Of a stretch of 64,000 nt of DNA, positions 1 to 12,500 are shown in pieces (within the stretch, counting starts at the first letter, position 1; each line of letters begins with the position of its first letter). The stretch lies in contig NC_090132.1 of assembly GCF_040581485.1 (NCBI RefSeq), positions 27,415,911 through 27,479,910 of the forward strand. Reading direction: 5' to 3'. The position numbers and the translations under genes were made by a program. This DNA is from Linepithema humile (taxonomy: Eukaryota > Arthropoda > Insecta > Hymenoptera > Formicidae). The notes beneath the pieces are model-generated. The model made no database searches and was not told the DNA's origin. It worked only from the letters and a program-made list of their open reading frames with translations.

Positions 1-2580
1 GCAATTAGTGCAGAATCGTTTGCCTAATTTTTTTCTTTAATCGAAGGTTTGTACTACAAGCACTGTCTCATGTTAAATTTAATTTAAAAATCCACACTAT
101 TTTTTTTTGTAATTGCATACATGTGATAAACGCATACTTTTCGATGCGTATTTACGTAGTCTTTCTTGATAAGTAAAGTGCGTCTGAAAACTATATTTCT
201 TGAATTCGTTACGTAAAAAGGGAAATTGATTATTTACTCGAACGCGAGTGCGCATAGCACTTGCGCCGGTGTGTCATAATATTACACGTGTCGTGTTTAA
301 CTGCTGTATTAATCCGTCCGTATCGCGTTTAATACGGAGGTGGGCGAAATATCGAGAGCGGAAAAAGAAATCAGTGGAGAGAATTTCGTTAATATCAACG
401 TCTCCGAGCTGCAAGATGATCGATTGCAACCGCGGTCATTAGATTATACATGATGTGTACTTTGTAAACCGCGCATTATTTACTGCGATTCTTAAAAGAC
501 AGCGATTGCCGTGTTTATTATCCAGTTGTCTCGGTTATCGAGATATAAAGAAATCATGGCCTGTACTTGTCCATGTTATATCGTTAAATTGATCACAGAC
601 AGTATAGTGTTATATTCACAACCGTGCTTCCTGCTATTCAAAATAGAACATCGTGTTCTCGTAGATTATTTTAGCTGCAGCATTTCATTCACTGCACATG
701 TGTAAAAAAAGATCATCCGCTTTTAGAACTGACCTCTTAACGTTTTTTTTTTTCGTGATCTTGTAAGTTTAATATTTCTTTTTATTCGAGTGTTTAAATA
801 TAATATCTGCTCCCTAATCAATTATCTTTATCTTAAATATATTTTTATAATTTCCAAATTATATCATTCACCATGTAAAACGAGCAATAACTTTTTTAAT
901 AACCGCTTCAAGAACCTGTGTTTTTAATCTATCTCGTGTCGATCGCGTGGCGAATTTCTCCAGTGCGTTGCAACACGCGCGAAATGCAATCCTGCTTGTT
1001 GGGTAATTAGAAGCAAGGCGCGCGGAAAGCAATCTTACCTGCAGAATCCGGTAACGAATTTAATAACAGGCGACTGCTTGTGACTCTACACGCGTTAACA
1101 GCATTACGTTTTTGGATCATACCTTGGATCACGCACCAGCGTTGTTATTGAGGTCATCATAGGACACCGCATGTAATTGCTTTATTAGCGCAAACACGAG
1201 CGCAAAACAGAAATTTCATTGCGGCAAGTCGTAACATACGATGCGCTCTATCAACCGGCAAGTTTACCGGTTGCTTGTCGTCATCGAGAATCGCTTACTC
1301 GATACAGTCTGATATTAGTGACATATTGATTTTCTAAATGAGCCAATCAAGTAGCTTCCCCGCCGTTTAATGAATGCATGGTCAATTTTCGTAGTGCATC
1401 GATCGCTTCTTTGAAACGAAAGCTGTAGAATTTCTAAGGATACCAATTCGTGTCGAGCTAATTTAAATTTAATCAATAAACAACCACATTTACCTTGACC
1501 AACCTGATGTTATTGTGCGATTGCATGCTAAGAAAAGTGAAATACACTTCGTGATATACTTGTCACAATCAATTTCCATATTGCCTCGTTTTTCAATTTC
1601 GCTTGACTCTGTATTCATAAATGGATATAAATTCGTATCATTTTCATATCATTCGGCAGTCTCATTTCTGATTCATATCAGTTTTCGGTCAAATATAAAT
1701 TATGTATATGAAATTATGATAATAATACGATTCGAAATATAATTTAATTTTACTTTACAAAATGATGTAGAAATAGTTGCCTCGTAATAATATTAATTTT
1801 TCTATCTAAATTTCAATTGTCATAATTTTTGACTTGACAAACAGTATTACTATTAGATGTGTGTGTGTATATGAATTTTACTTATCTATATATAGTTAAA
1901 TAATGAACAAGTAATCTATACTTACCAGCTAGAATATTGCAGTTTGCTTCATCTGCTACAGATTCCGCCTTAAATTAGTCTGCATCATTTCTATCAAAGA
2001 ATCGATCAACTAGAAACTCGCATTTAATTACATTTATTATTGAAAGAAAATCAAAACACATTTTATTTTCAAAAATCACAATTTACGTTTTAAATTAAAG
2101 AAAAATATTCACAAATTAATATAAAATTTAAAAATGGAGAAAAATATAATTTTTAGAAGAAAAATTTAAAACAAGCATATTGTATAATTATTCATATATT
2201 ATTATTCATGTAATGTAATATTTCGTGAATTTTTGAACATTTTATTCGTATTTGCATTATGGTTATTCAAATAAAACGTACATACCAATCTGAAATTTGA
2301 ATACGAATTGTTTCTCTTTGTTACGTTTTTATATATTAATTTTTAATATTCGTATATTATTATTTACCTAAATTCTTACAAAGAACATTCAATAAAATAT
2401 TGTCAATTATTGAAAGACATGTATAAAACATTTAATTTAATACAATAATTCCCGCCACTTGTAATATACGATATCGATCAAGAAATACGGTCTCGCGCCA
2501 ACTTCACGCGAAACCGCGAAGTGAATCGTGTACCTATTTGCGCTCCATCTAGTCTAAATATTTCGATGCTGTAACGGCCA
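1..2580. other. A+T-rich non-coding sequence, no gene seen
   Basis: Only short open frames (75 codons or fewer) with no recognisable domain occur here. The stretch 1740-2460 is very A+T-rich with many short A and T runs. A more CG-containing patch lies at about 930-1320. I see no exon, RNA gene or mobile element that I can support. It lies upstream of the two candidate leader exons and could be intergenic or regulatory. Confidence 0.6.
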
Positions 2581-2925
2581 TGACACTTTTGTACTCTTTT
2601 TTTTTTTGTTTTCGGCTCGAAACGTACAGTGCGAACGTGTTCCGCGTTTAATTGTGTATTTTATTATTAAAAATCCATAATGAGGGCGAATTTTAGTCAG
2701 CAGTGCCGATTAAAGTGACGGTCAATCGCCGAAACGTATTACCTGTCGCGAACGTTCACGTTTAACGGCGTCTCGTCAGTCATTGGCGTTGCGTGGATTG
2801 CGGGCGATTCTTGGTAATCACAGATTTCAATAATACATACATACGAAGCTCGAAAGACATGTCGAAAATAATTATATTTGCTTACAAAGATTAGAACACG
2901 GTATATTTTTCATTAGATATTGCAT

Positions 2926-2971
2926 TTCGTCGGAATTAAAATTCGTCGGAAAACAATTCGTCGGAATTAAA
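2926..2971. repeat. Three copies of TTCGTCGGAA, short direct repeat
   Basis: TTCGTCGGAATTAAA occurs at 2926-2940 and again at 2957-2971, with a third core TTCGTCGGAA at 2942-2951 between them. The starts are about 15-16 bp apart. The copies lie about 270 bp upstream of the candidate distal leader exon. They may be slippage products or a clustered binding site; nothing here separates the two. Confidence 0.75.
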
Positions 2972-3094
2972 CTGAATAAAATTAAGTTATTGCTGTGTAC
3001 GTGTCTATAATATCCTTCGTATTGAATGTGAATACGATAATAATAATTGATAATATCATTATTATTCTCGTACGATAATCTCGTATCGTACATA

Positions 3095-3115
3095 TAACCC
3101 TAACCTAACCTAACC
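3095..3115. repeat. Short interstitial telomere-like (TAACC)n motif
   Basis: The sequence is TAACCC followed by three TAACC units, which on the other strand is the arthropod TTAGG telomere repeat. Only about four units are present, so this is an interstitial fragment and not a telomere. Short TAACC runs are, to my knowledge, common in hymenopteran and some other insect genomes and often lie near promoters. Here it sits about 190 bp upstream of the donor of candidate exon A. Confidence 0.7.
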
Positions 3116-3189
3116 GCGATTTGGCAAACTCGCGACGCGAATTCGTGATTTTGGTGCTCTTTCGAAATACGCGAATTGATTTTTGTTCG

Positions 3190-3308
3190 GTAGTGTGTGT
3201 AAATACGTGTGGATTTTCGGTATTCACATTAATTCTCCGATGGAGTCGATGCGGAGCAGTTTAAAGTGGAATCCATAGCAGATACAGCAAACTGCGATAA
3301 CATAGCCG
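3190..3308 (+). other. Candidate distal non-coding leader exon A (3' end at 3308; 5' end uncertain)
   Basis: The segment ends in GCCG followed by GTGAGTG, a near-consensus 5' splice site (intron starts at 3309). It is richer in CG than the A+T-rich DNA after the donor. An initiator-like TCAGTC lies upstream at about 2778, so the transcript could begin anywhere from about 2620 to 3200; the start given is only nominal. It contains a short closed uORF (3240-3278) and no long open frame, as expected of a 5' UTR exon. It would be an alternative first exon to the one ending at 9517, both splicing forward on the plus strand. No transcript evidence is available, and a chance donor is the main alternative. 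Confidence 0.35.
3240..3278 (+). other. Upstream ORF of 12 codons in candidate exon A
   Basis: ATG at 3240 opens MESMRSSLKWNP and closes at TAG (3276-3278), before the donor at 3309. A second ATG in the same frame lies at 3249. If exon A is transcribed, this uORF could lower translation of the main frame downstream. The peptide resembles nothing I recognise. Confidence 0.3.
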
Positions 3309-3824
3309 GTGAGTGTAATTATTCATTTGTTATTTAAATACGCATATAATTTCAATGACACGTACAATTAAAATTTGTATGTCGAAATTTCTAACTAGTC
3401 TAAGAGTAGTTATCATCCGCTGCAATGGCACGAGTTATGACCACTTTGTTAGAATTTATGTTCACGTAAAGGTGCGCGAAGTAAGGTAACTAGAGCCAAC
3501 AAGCTCTGCATACGTTACAAAGCGATAGAACAGTCGCGGCTCGTATATTCATACATGTCTGCACACTTGTCGTTTACGACTATACCGCGCCACACAAGTC
3601 TCGATGACACTTCACAGTTCATTTACCCTGGTCGAGTGTCGGGCGAGTGCTACGCGATCGGAGAAGCCCCGAAATTGTTTTAAGACCTTTCTTTCCTTTT
3701 AATTAAGGCGTGTTGAATGTCTGATCAATTAATTTTTACATTGAGCATTTTTAATTGTGCTTTTATTCCGAGTTGTATTCTTTCGACGGACGAAGAAAAC
3801 GGAATTATTTATAGAAAATATGCA

Positions 3825-3825
<1 letters not shown>

Positions 3826-3874
<49 letters not shown>
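3826..3874. repeat. (TA)n microsatellite, 49 bp
   Basis: An uninterrupted run of about 24 TA units. It is the longest dinucleotide array in the window and accounts for the poly Ile-Tyr stretch in a local open frame. It is probably length-polymorphic and can extrude as a cruciform. Confidence 0.97.
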
Positions 3875-3876
<2 letters not shown>

Positions 3877-6800
3877 AACTATGTAAATATTTATTTTTAG
3901 ATAAAAATTTTGAATGTATTGTACGTAATTTCTGTTTATATAAATTAAATTTCCTATTTATAGACATTTAATTGCAGATAATCATGCAATAACATAGCGT
4001 CACTTACATTATGATGCATCTATCGTAATATGAAATATGATTATCTTTTAACGTTTATTTTTAATCTTACAAGACATATAAGCTGATCTGTCAATTCTTA
4101 TTAATTTAGCGTCGAAATGCGTACAGCTAGAACACTGTTGAAAACAGCACCGAGCGTGCCTCTGAGTGGTACAAACTTAAACCGGTTTTAAAAATATCTG
4201 CACGCTTGATACGGAAAGGTCGATCACGAATACAGGCCGACATACTTTATATTCCCGATAGCTTGAAGTACTCCCTGCGCGTTCGTCTTTTGAGAACTTT
4301 CAGACTGATACGTGCTTGCTGAAATCGCGATCACGAGAGTCGAATTCCAAAATGTATATTTACTAACATATGTAGATTATACAAATACATCTCGATTCAT
4401 TTTTAATAAATGATTCGAACATCTTTTTCATGATATTTGATGTGTGATAAATACGAGTATTTTATCTTTCCATTATTTATTTAGAAATTATGAAATATTA
4501 TATTAAAATAATTTCTTTTACCGTGCTTAAATTTTAGACAACTTTTATTGTTGTCTCGTGATATATAAAAGTTATTTATTTGAAAATTAAAATTTTTATA
4601 TATTTTTCCTACAAAAGAATATGAGTTAAAAATGAAATGTTAGATAATGAATAAAAATCATTTTACACAATATTTTTTGCGCTTATCAGCTTGTGTAATT
4701 AAACAATTTAAACCCAGAATTAAAACTTAAAGATAATATCAACAGCTCGTATAAATCATGAATGATCTTCTGTATGAACTTTCAATGACAGGCATCCGTT
4801 TATATTTATTGGAAAATATAAAAGTCAAAGGTGCCTATCGATACTCGCACATTATCAGCCGGCCGACTACCGACGATCTCACGATCGTAAAGTAGTCGCG
4901 TACGGCCTCGTAATAGTTGATGCTAGCCATCCTGGTGAATGCAACATTAATTTTCATTGCTGCAAGACCTTGGCTGCCAAGTATCTTTTGTCAGTATCCC
5001 ATTAACAACAATGTCGTTCGTTATTACGATTTATCCTATGAATAAAAACAAATGAATAATTGTACCGAAATTTCTGACCGAAAACGATTAAATCATTCAG
5101 TAGAACCTAAATAAAATCTTTTCACAGGAAGCAAGTAATACTCAAGAAGTATGTACATTGAAATATCAATTGCACTACTATCTTAATATATCTGCATAAT
5201 TAATTTTAAATTAATAGACAATTTTTATTTTTTATCAACAAGAAAACTTTACACTGACAATGAGAAATATAAAAAAATAACAATTTAGCAAATTTGTTAC
5301 ACAAAAATCAACTTGAGTCAACTTTGTTATTTTTGTCTTGATAGCTAATGTTTTCTTTTCTTTGCGCAAGCAAAACATTTTATAATAATAGACGGTAAAC
5401 AATGTAATCTCGACTCTACTCTTGTTAGAAAGATTACATCTCATCTTCATGGCTGCGTTCAACATGCGAGCGTAAGTTTCAAGCCGCTCGTTAGGAAAAT
5501 ATAAATTCGATGTAGAGCACTCTCGTTAGAAACCCGATATAGTTTTCATTAATGAACTACGCGAGATCTTTTTACGTAATGTGCGATATAGGACACGTTT
5601 TACATAGCATAATCGCGAAGAGGTCGTCTTCGCAAAGGTGCAAGAAACTTTTTTTGTCTTTCCAACGGTTCAACAGTCAGCAAAAACGTTTAACAAAAAC
5701 GTGACTTGAAAATGTAAAAAATTTCGAGCCAATATCGTATTATGTCACACGGGAACACGTACTCGCAGTATGCATTGTCGCGCTGTAGATGTGACTTAAG
5801 GTGACACTTATTTCACAACACGCTTTTGCTCGCTAACATTTGACGTATCTAGTACGAATAAAGATTTATCGCATCTGATACAAATAATCATTTAATAAAT
5901 GCCCCGTCTCTAATCCCATCTGCGTAGCTTGGCATTTATCCATCGCAGATTTCATCCGGCAACCTAGAAAAACGATTGTTGCCAACCGTGACAACATATG
6001 CATAGTCCAGCAAAGTTCATGATAGCTAGGACATATATTTGTGGCATAAATGTCATCCGCCTAATCGCGGCTTCGCTGTTTTAAATAGCGTCCTCTGATG
6101 GACGGTCGTTAAAAAGTTTACGACCCTGAAAAATGCCGTGAATTCAATATCAGCGCAGCATTAAGGCCGAATGTGCTGTGTGTCGTAATCGCTGCGCCGC
6201 GTTAAATAAACCGTCCGTTTTATGCACGCCGAGGCTGCATCACGTACGCGCGCTTTTTTTTTTTTCCAACATGTTACGCGGATTACGCTTCCGGCGACTT
6301 GCTCCGGCGAGCATGTAAATTCAATGTTTGTTTACAAAGCTGGAGGATCAGCGGCGTTTACGTGTGCGTGAACTCGCGATCGAATTAATTGCGTTTATTC
6401 TGCGTGTCTTCAACTCACGGCTGCGCAACTCCACGCAGCCTCGAAACTGGTCGGTTAGGCTGACTTAACGGTGCAAACGAGGGCCAAGAACCTTTGGTTT
6501 TATCGCGTGGAACATATACCGCTTCAATTCGCCAGTTGCTTATTTCTCAACAAAATTGCCGTAGGACTTATAAATCCTGTATTGAACTTTTGTTATCGAC
6601 TCGAAAGACTTAGCTTAGCAAGATGCTATTCCACACGGGGAAACGTCTGTTTAGCACTGTTGGTTTATAATTAGTTCCAAGTTTTGTCATGTGAAACGAG
6701 GATTAATGTAGATATACTAGGTCGTAAGTAAGTTAAACTTTAGAATGGGTGAGAATATTATCATAGTCGTTACGCGCGAATTATATTTTAGAATTTCCAT

Positions 6801-7836
6801 TGCCGTGGAAATTGCGTTTTCGATTTTCCAACTTCACTTTAAAATACTGTGTGCTCAAAACTAAATCAGAAGTAAAAAAATACAGATTTTCGGGCGGTGC
6901 TCGAACTCTTTTTCGCAAATATTTGTCTCAATTTTTGATATACTGTGGAATTTGGTCAGGAAGGATTCTACGCAAATCTGTACACTGATTTTGTCAGCGT
7001 TTATCGCTTGGGAAGTCTGTGAAACGCGCGATTTCGTGGTGATTAAACCGCGCGCAATGCATCGATTCGTTTCACTTAATCCCATCTCTGCGAATAGGCC
7101 ACGTAGTGGCTTTAACTTTGGATTACTGGATTTCGATGCGGCGAATTAACGGCGAAACAAACGAATTAGCTTCTCAATTTACCCCAGTGCTTGTTGCATT
7201 TTAATGTAGAAAATTAACCGATATTAGGTGCAACATTTCTTGCATCTATAATTATATTTATCGATTCGAAAGACTTAATTTATATTTTCGATACAATCTC
7301 TTGAATAACACTCTTGTGTTTTTTAATAAACATATTACGAAAGACCTAAATTTGGACATGTTCGATGTTGTATTTGCTTTTTATATATTTAAATTAAATA
7401 AAATTTGAAAACAAACATACAACCATATAAAAAATCTTGAATTGAAAGTTTTGTAATTTAAATAATTATACAAATGTAAACGCAACATTATCTCAATATT
7501 TTTATTGCCTTATTGAATTTATTTTTTACGTTAATATAAAATCTACATATATTAAAAACATTTTTGTTAATTTTATTTTCTTTGCGTCATAATTTTTTGC
7601 TTATTTAAAAAAATTTTAATGACATTATTTATTGACATTTATTTGTTTCACTGTAAACATTTTGTAATATCTTTACGTAATTTATTATTTGGTTGCAAAC
7701 ATCATTCGGTCTTATGGTTCTTCGTATGTCCTCCGGAATTTAGCCACGATCGCATCGCAGTAAGTGGTTCTTTTATCCCCGAAATAGCCCTGTTCTTTCG
7801 ATCGAGCCGGTGCAGGTGCGGCCGGGTTGTGCACAT

Positions 7837-7860
7837 CTATATATATGTACATGTATATAT
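7837..7860. repeat. Short TA/TG-rich microsatellite
   Basis: An interrupted alternation of TA with TGTACATGTA between a CG-rich patch (7800-7830) and a second CG-rich patch (7890-7925). It has no coding meaning; its translation accounts for Tyr/Ile/Val runs on both strands. Confidence 0.7.
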
Positions 7861-8839
7861 CGTATCGATTTTATATCGATAAACAACCATGCTCGACCAA
7901 GCGAGCCCGCGGGGAAGTTTCTACGAGGATAACGAAAACATCTCTGGTTCTTGCTAGGATATGCGTCTGACTTTATCATGATTTTTTTTCAATTTATTTT
8001 GCATTGTTCTTTTATTGATATATGTGTTATTCAATTTAATCTCGCGGCAGAAAAATCTTTTGATCACCTATTTCGATTTTTTACACGCGGCCACATATAT
8101 GCCCACATAAAAAAGCGTTCATAAATGCAACTGCATAAATACTGAATCGATTTTTCGATAAAAAACGTGTTTTGGTTTTTGCCACACTACGAATTTAGAA
8201 ACAAAACATGAGCATGGCTCGTAAAATATGATAATTTCTGTTGATATGCGCGATCGCACATCTGCTCGATTGTCATAAATCTATTTTTATCATATCTTGC
8301 ATACTTTTACATAACTCGACTAAAGGCATCATGAACAGCGCGTAATCGCGTTACTGTTCTACTTTTCACTTCTTTTTACAATTAAGAAAAAGTAAAAAAG
8401 TTTATTCCAGTTTTTGGTTAATGTCTATAGATAGTTGTTGAGAATTTGATGGCAAAATCTCTCATTTTTCGTAATTCAGAAAATTATTCCAGTTGACGTG
8501 AATCTTTTGAGTAACTACTCAATATGATTACAATGTTTTTACTTTTACTTTATGTTCATAATAATTCTATCTAAATTTTAAATTAATATTTTTGTTTTAA
8601 TTCAGAAATCTTAATTACAAAAAGTATTCAAAATTAAGGAAACGCTATAAAAATTTGCATTAATTCGTTTACATTTCGTGCTGTTCTATATTTCGGAGCT
8701 CTTTTGGTTTAAGTGCCTTCGTAATTTCCATATTTCCAATCGAATATAATTACGATTTAGAAATACTCTGTCGCTCGCACGTGAACGAAAGAGCTTATCC
8801 GCGATAAACAATGGTAGCTGCGAGCTGAGCGAGTCTGCG

Positions 8840-8982
8840 GATAAGTTTTCACGTCGCGGATATTGTGGCGGTGCCGCGGGTGGCGCGGTGCGGAGCGACG
8901 CCGCACGATGCCCGGCCACCCCGCCCGCGCGTCCGCGTGTAGTCAACGGGCTTCGAGCGTAGCCTCCGCCACCGCCGAATTC
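8840..8982 (+). promoter_or_regulatory. CpG-rich, TATA-less promoter-like island upstream of exon B
   Basis: G+C content rises abruptly from A+T-rich sequence at about 8840, with many CG dinucleotides. No TATA box is seen. An arthropod initiator-type TCAGTT occurs at 8981-8986, which would put the +1 A at 8983. The island runs directly into a leader-like segment ending in a strong donor. Promoter activity is inferred from composition, the initiator match and the downstream exon signals. Confidence 0.4.
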
Positions 8983-9202
8983 AGTTCACGGTGCCGCGTT
9001 TTGCTCCGTACATCGCGCGTAGTCTCCTTCTCTCGGTGGCCAAGGTGGATTCGTCGTCACGTGGCCGACCTGTGACAGTGCGCAGGAACGACCGAACCGA
9101 GAGAACGAGAGTCGGCTCTCGTGGAAAGGAGAGTGAGAGAAGAAGAAAACGAGCGAAGTGAGGGAGGCCATCGGCCGGCCGGCCGTTTTATCAGCGAAAG
9201 CT

Positions 9203-9280
9203 ATGGCGCCTGTTCCCGTGTGCGCGTTTTCCTGGTCCGGCGCGAGTTCGGCGTGTCCGACGTGCGTGACGTTTCTTTGA
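9203..9280 (+). other. Upstream ORF of 25 codons in exon B
   Basis: The ATG at 9203 has G at -3 and G at +4, a good initiation context. The frame begins MAPVPVC and closes at TGA 9278-9280. It is the longest and best-placed uORF in this leader, so it could be the main translational brake if the exon is used. Confidence 0.4.
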
Positions 9281-9288
9281 CCGTTCGG

Positions 9289-9294
9289 ATGTGA
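9289..9294 (+). other. Minimal start-stop uORF (ATG-TGA) in exon B
   Basis: ATG at 9289-9291 is followed immediately by TGA at 9292-9294. Start-stop elements of this kind are known in eukaryotic leaders to hold initiating and terminating ribosomes together. It lies nine bases after the stop of the 25-codon uORF, so reinitiation there is unlikely but leaky scanning could reach it. Confidence 0.4.
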
Positions 9295-9376
9295 GAGACT
9301 GCGTTCGCGCGAGTACAAAGGGTCGTTTGTGTGACAGGCAGTGGGACTTTTTAGAATAGGGAGTGCTCGCGAATAC

Positions 9377-9394
9377 ATGGCGGTAGACTCGTGA
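9377..9394 (+). other. Upstream ORF of 5 codons in exon B
   Basis: ATG at 9377 opens MAVDS and closes at TGA 9392-9394. G at +4 is favourable, but T at -3 is not. A further ATG-CGA-TAA frame of two codons lies at 9414-9422. All leader ATGs found close before the donor at 9518. Confidence 0.35.
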
Positions 9395-9517
9395 AGAACT
9401 GTTGTTGGCGCGTATGCGATAAAGTGAAACTCTATCTAACTTTTTTATAATAATAATTGCGGAATTCTCTCGAGAAGGCTACACGGGTTTTACTTAGGAC
9501 TGTATCGGCGGACTAGG

Positions 9518-12500
9518 GTGAGTGATTTTACTCGGCAGTGTATGCACGCATCATGAAAATGCTACTATTTATGATTAAACAATTAAATTGAAATTTAATT
9601 ACATCCACATAATTGAAGAATAGATTTCTAATGATAATATACGAAATGTTAATCATTGACGTTCGAAAAAAATATATAAAAATTCGTCGGTAGATATCAA
9701 TATATTCAGAGAAACGTTTTAAAATTTAAAACTTTAACTAGTTTGGTGATTTATATAATATATTGATAATTTAATTTTAAAATAAACTTTTAAAATTATA
9801 ATAATGATTATCTTATACAGTTATTTTATTCTGTCAATTTTTATAGTCTGTATTTTTGTATGAGATAATCGTGAATATGTCCGAAAAGATGTGCATAATT
9901 TAACTAGCTTAGATATGATTGTAATGATTTAATTTTAAGACAAGCTGTCTTCAATTATTGCGATAATTTATAATGTAATTTTCTTTAATTATTAAGTGAA
10001 TTGTTTTACAATGCATTTTCATATGAGTGTACATTCGCGAAACTTTGGTTCAATATTAATACGCGCTGATTTTAAATTAATTTTATACGCTGTTCTGCGT
10101 GAAAATTTGGTTATAATAGATCGAATAAGCGAATAGTTTTGACAATACCGCTATTGAAAAACGCTTTTCTCTCTGGCTATACATTTTTCGATCTCCTACA
10201 GCAGTCTGGCGATAAAAATTTTTCTGATAAAAAAGCTCGCTTTTCTTTTGACCCGATACATTGTGCGTTCTCTCGAAAATTGATCTAATTTTAAATGTAC
10301 AGTTTTATCGTCGTACATTGTGCTTCCAGAAATTGGCACAAACCTTTGTTTGCCAATAACACAAAACGATGCAATCGCAGAACAAACAATTATTACATAC
10401 GATTATAATTCTATCTTACAGAAAGAAAACTGGATTTTTTCATGAAAAAGTTAAATAATTCATTACGCCTTATTGCGCAGCGCGATTGTTGGGATAATAT
10501 TAGAACTTAATAAGTATATGAGTCTAAAAAAAGCCGCATGTCAACAGCTGCATTAATTCAATTATTACAACAATAAATAGCATTTAATTGACGTTTCTTT
10601 ATCGTTCAGATAATTCGCGCTGTATTTAAGTCGAGTAGTGGAAATCTTCTAAACCGTTTTACGCGTATTATTATTATTTAATATTTCGCTGAATTCACAC
10701 CGCGGATATTGCAGTGTCCTTCTATCGTAATGTCGTTAGTGTCTTTTTATCACTTCTTACATAAGAGCGTCAGTATCCATAAAATCGGCGAAGTGTTAAT
10801 CTCCTAGCTTCCACCGGAGCCAATAGGCAATGCCGATCGCGGCGTCATCGCCATCGAGTTTATTTATCTCTGCGCGATCGCGGCAACGTACTTACACGCG
10901 GATTCCGAGCTCTCTCGGAGTGCTAATGAGAATTTATCGGCAAATTCATGAAACGGCGGGTGGTAAACTCTAATGAATTGCTCTGTTATTAACAGCGACG
11001 CTATCGCGCAATGTGTCTGCGGACTTTGAGCGCGCGAGCTCGCATATTTTCGAGCTCTCACTGTATGCGATTTTATCGGAAATGTTCATAGTTAGCGGCG
11101 CGTTAATTTACCTTTTAAACCTTTTAATGACATGTTATTCTCTTTCAAAACTAGCTGAGATTTTTCAGCCTTTGCTTCTTTACTGAAAAATGTTAAATAT
11201 GCTTAAAAAATATTATAAAAATATGTTATAAAAGTGTTGGATATTTATATTCATGCTCATGATGAAAACTTTAAAATATATTTCGCGGTTCTATAAATTG
11301 ATATATTATTAAGAATCGAAATTCGAAAGCCACTTTTTGTCAAGGATCTATTGCGAATTGAGTTCGCCTGTGATTCGCGATATATCCAAGGTTTCTTTCC
11401 TTAAACGTAACGCATGTACCTGACACTCATGACTAATTACTCCGTACTCTCGGTTGAAGGCCTGTGAGCTTTGCTGTGTATAATTAATCAGAAGCTTTCT
11501 TGCCGCAAGCTTCGTCATCATCCACATGTGTAATACGACAGAAATTTTGTAATCTTCCCTAACATCAAATGACAATGCGATATGAGGAATTGCTTACGTT
11601 AATATTAAGCAATTTAGAAACTATTACAAATCGGAGCAAGCTGATTATTAATAGTTATGAACAAAAAACAAACACATTTGATATATCGACTGTAATAATA
11701 TTATTTTAATTTTTCTATTTACGATTTCAGTAACAATAGTTCTTAATTACGAAGGAAAGTAAATGGATATTTTGAATTAATTTTGGAATGAAAAAAGTCC
11801 CTTTATTTTTCGACTTTTCTCAGCATATTAAAAGCTATATTTTTGTGATTATATTTACACATTTGTTGAATGTTATATAAACGTTATTCCTGTTTTTATT
11901 TATCAAAAACATCTTTATACGGCATTGGTTAAATTTTCGAATGTCATCAGAATTTTTATTCACGATAATATGTTAATGTTACATTTGACAATACAAATTA
12001 CTCAGCACCTTTCTTTTTCAACTGCTCAATCTGCTTCGTCATCACAAGTTTAATATGCACCTACTAAAAACTCGTTTGTAAGTGAGACTGTTCCATAATG
12101 TTAGCTATCATGAATCATGAATATCCAACATTATGACACAAATTACTGTGAAAATTGAGTACGGTGTCATGGCAAAAACATTAAAATCCTATAACGTCGG
12201 AATGTCATGAATATAATGGGCAAATGATGAATGTTTTTCGAATGCCTTTTGAATTCTATTACACCGCGACATTGAATACTCCGTGACATACGCCGTGACA
12301 TTTAATATCGCAGATTCCTACGATAACATGTTATCAGAATTTTTATACATTGTACAGCTGTGTGCGAGTTTATATATACATTATTTTGAAACGTGTATTT
12401 GAAATATACCTACGTAGGAACGATTCGTAATCGTGATACAAGTCGAATTGAACGTTACTCGCACGATGAGTAATTCTGAAAATCAACCAGCATCATAATG

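Larger units (their letters stand above)
3309..8839. other. Non-coding spacer between candidate leader exons A and B
   Basis: No gene is seen. Open frames are 87 codons or fewer and the longer ones include microsatellite translations. Very A+T-rich blocks lie at about 4330-4700 and 7330-7620; a CG-richer block lies at 5930-6480. If exon A is real this is the first part of its intron; otherwise it is upstream sequence of exon B. Confidence 0.6.
8983..9517 (+). other. Candidate non-coding first exon B (5' UTR), donor GTGAGTGA at 9518
   Basis: This G+C-rich segment of about 535 nt ends GACTAGG followed by GTGAGTGA, a strong 5' splice site, after which sequence becomes A+T-rich within about 50 bp. 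There is no long open frame ending at the donor; instead four small ATG-initiated frames all close inside the exon, which is typical of an insect leader. The palindromic CGGCCGGCCGGCCG lies at 9172-9185. The nearest good downstream acceptor that I found with a non-coding exon is at 47323. A minus-strand open frame of 130 codons over 8986-9378 is best explained as a product of few stops in G+C-rich DNA. The gene is not identified, and the start is placed only by the initiator match. Confidence 0.5.

Noticed and set aside
2409..2430. miR-71-like seed (TGAAAGACATG)
   Set aside because: Match stops after the seed and flanks do not fold into a precursor.
8986..9378. Minus-strand 130-codon open frame over exon B
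   Set aside because: Antisense to a leader-like exon with a strong plus-strand donor; low stop density in G+C-rich DNA explains it.
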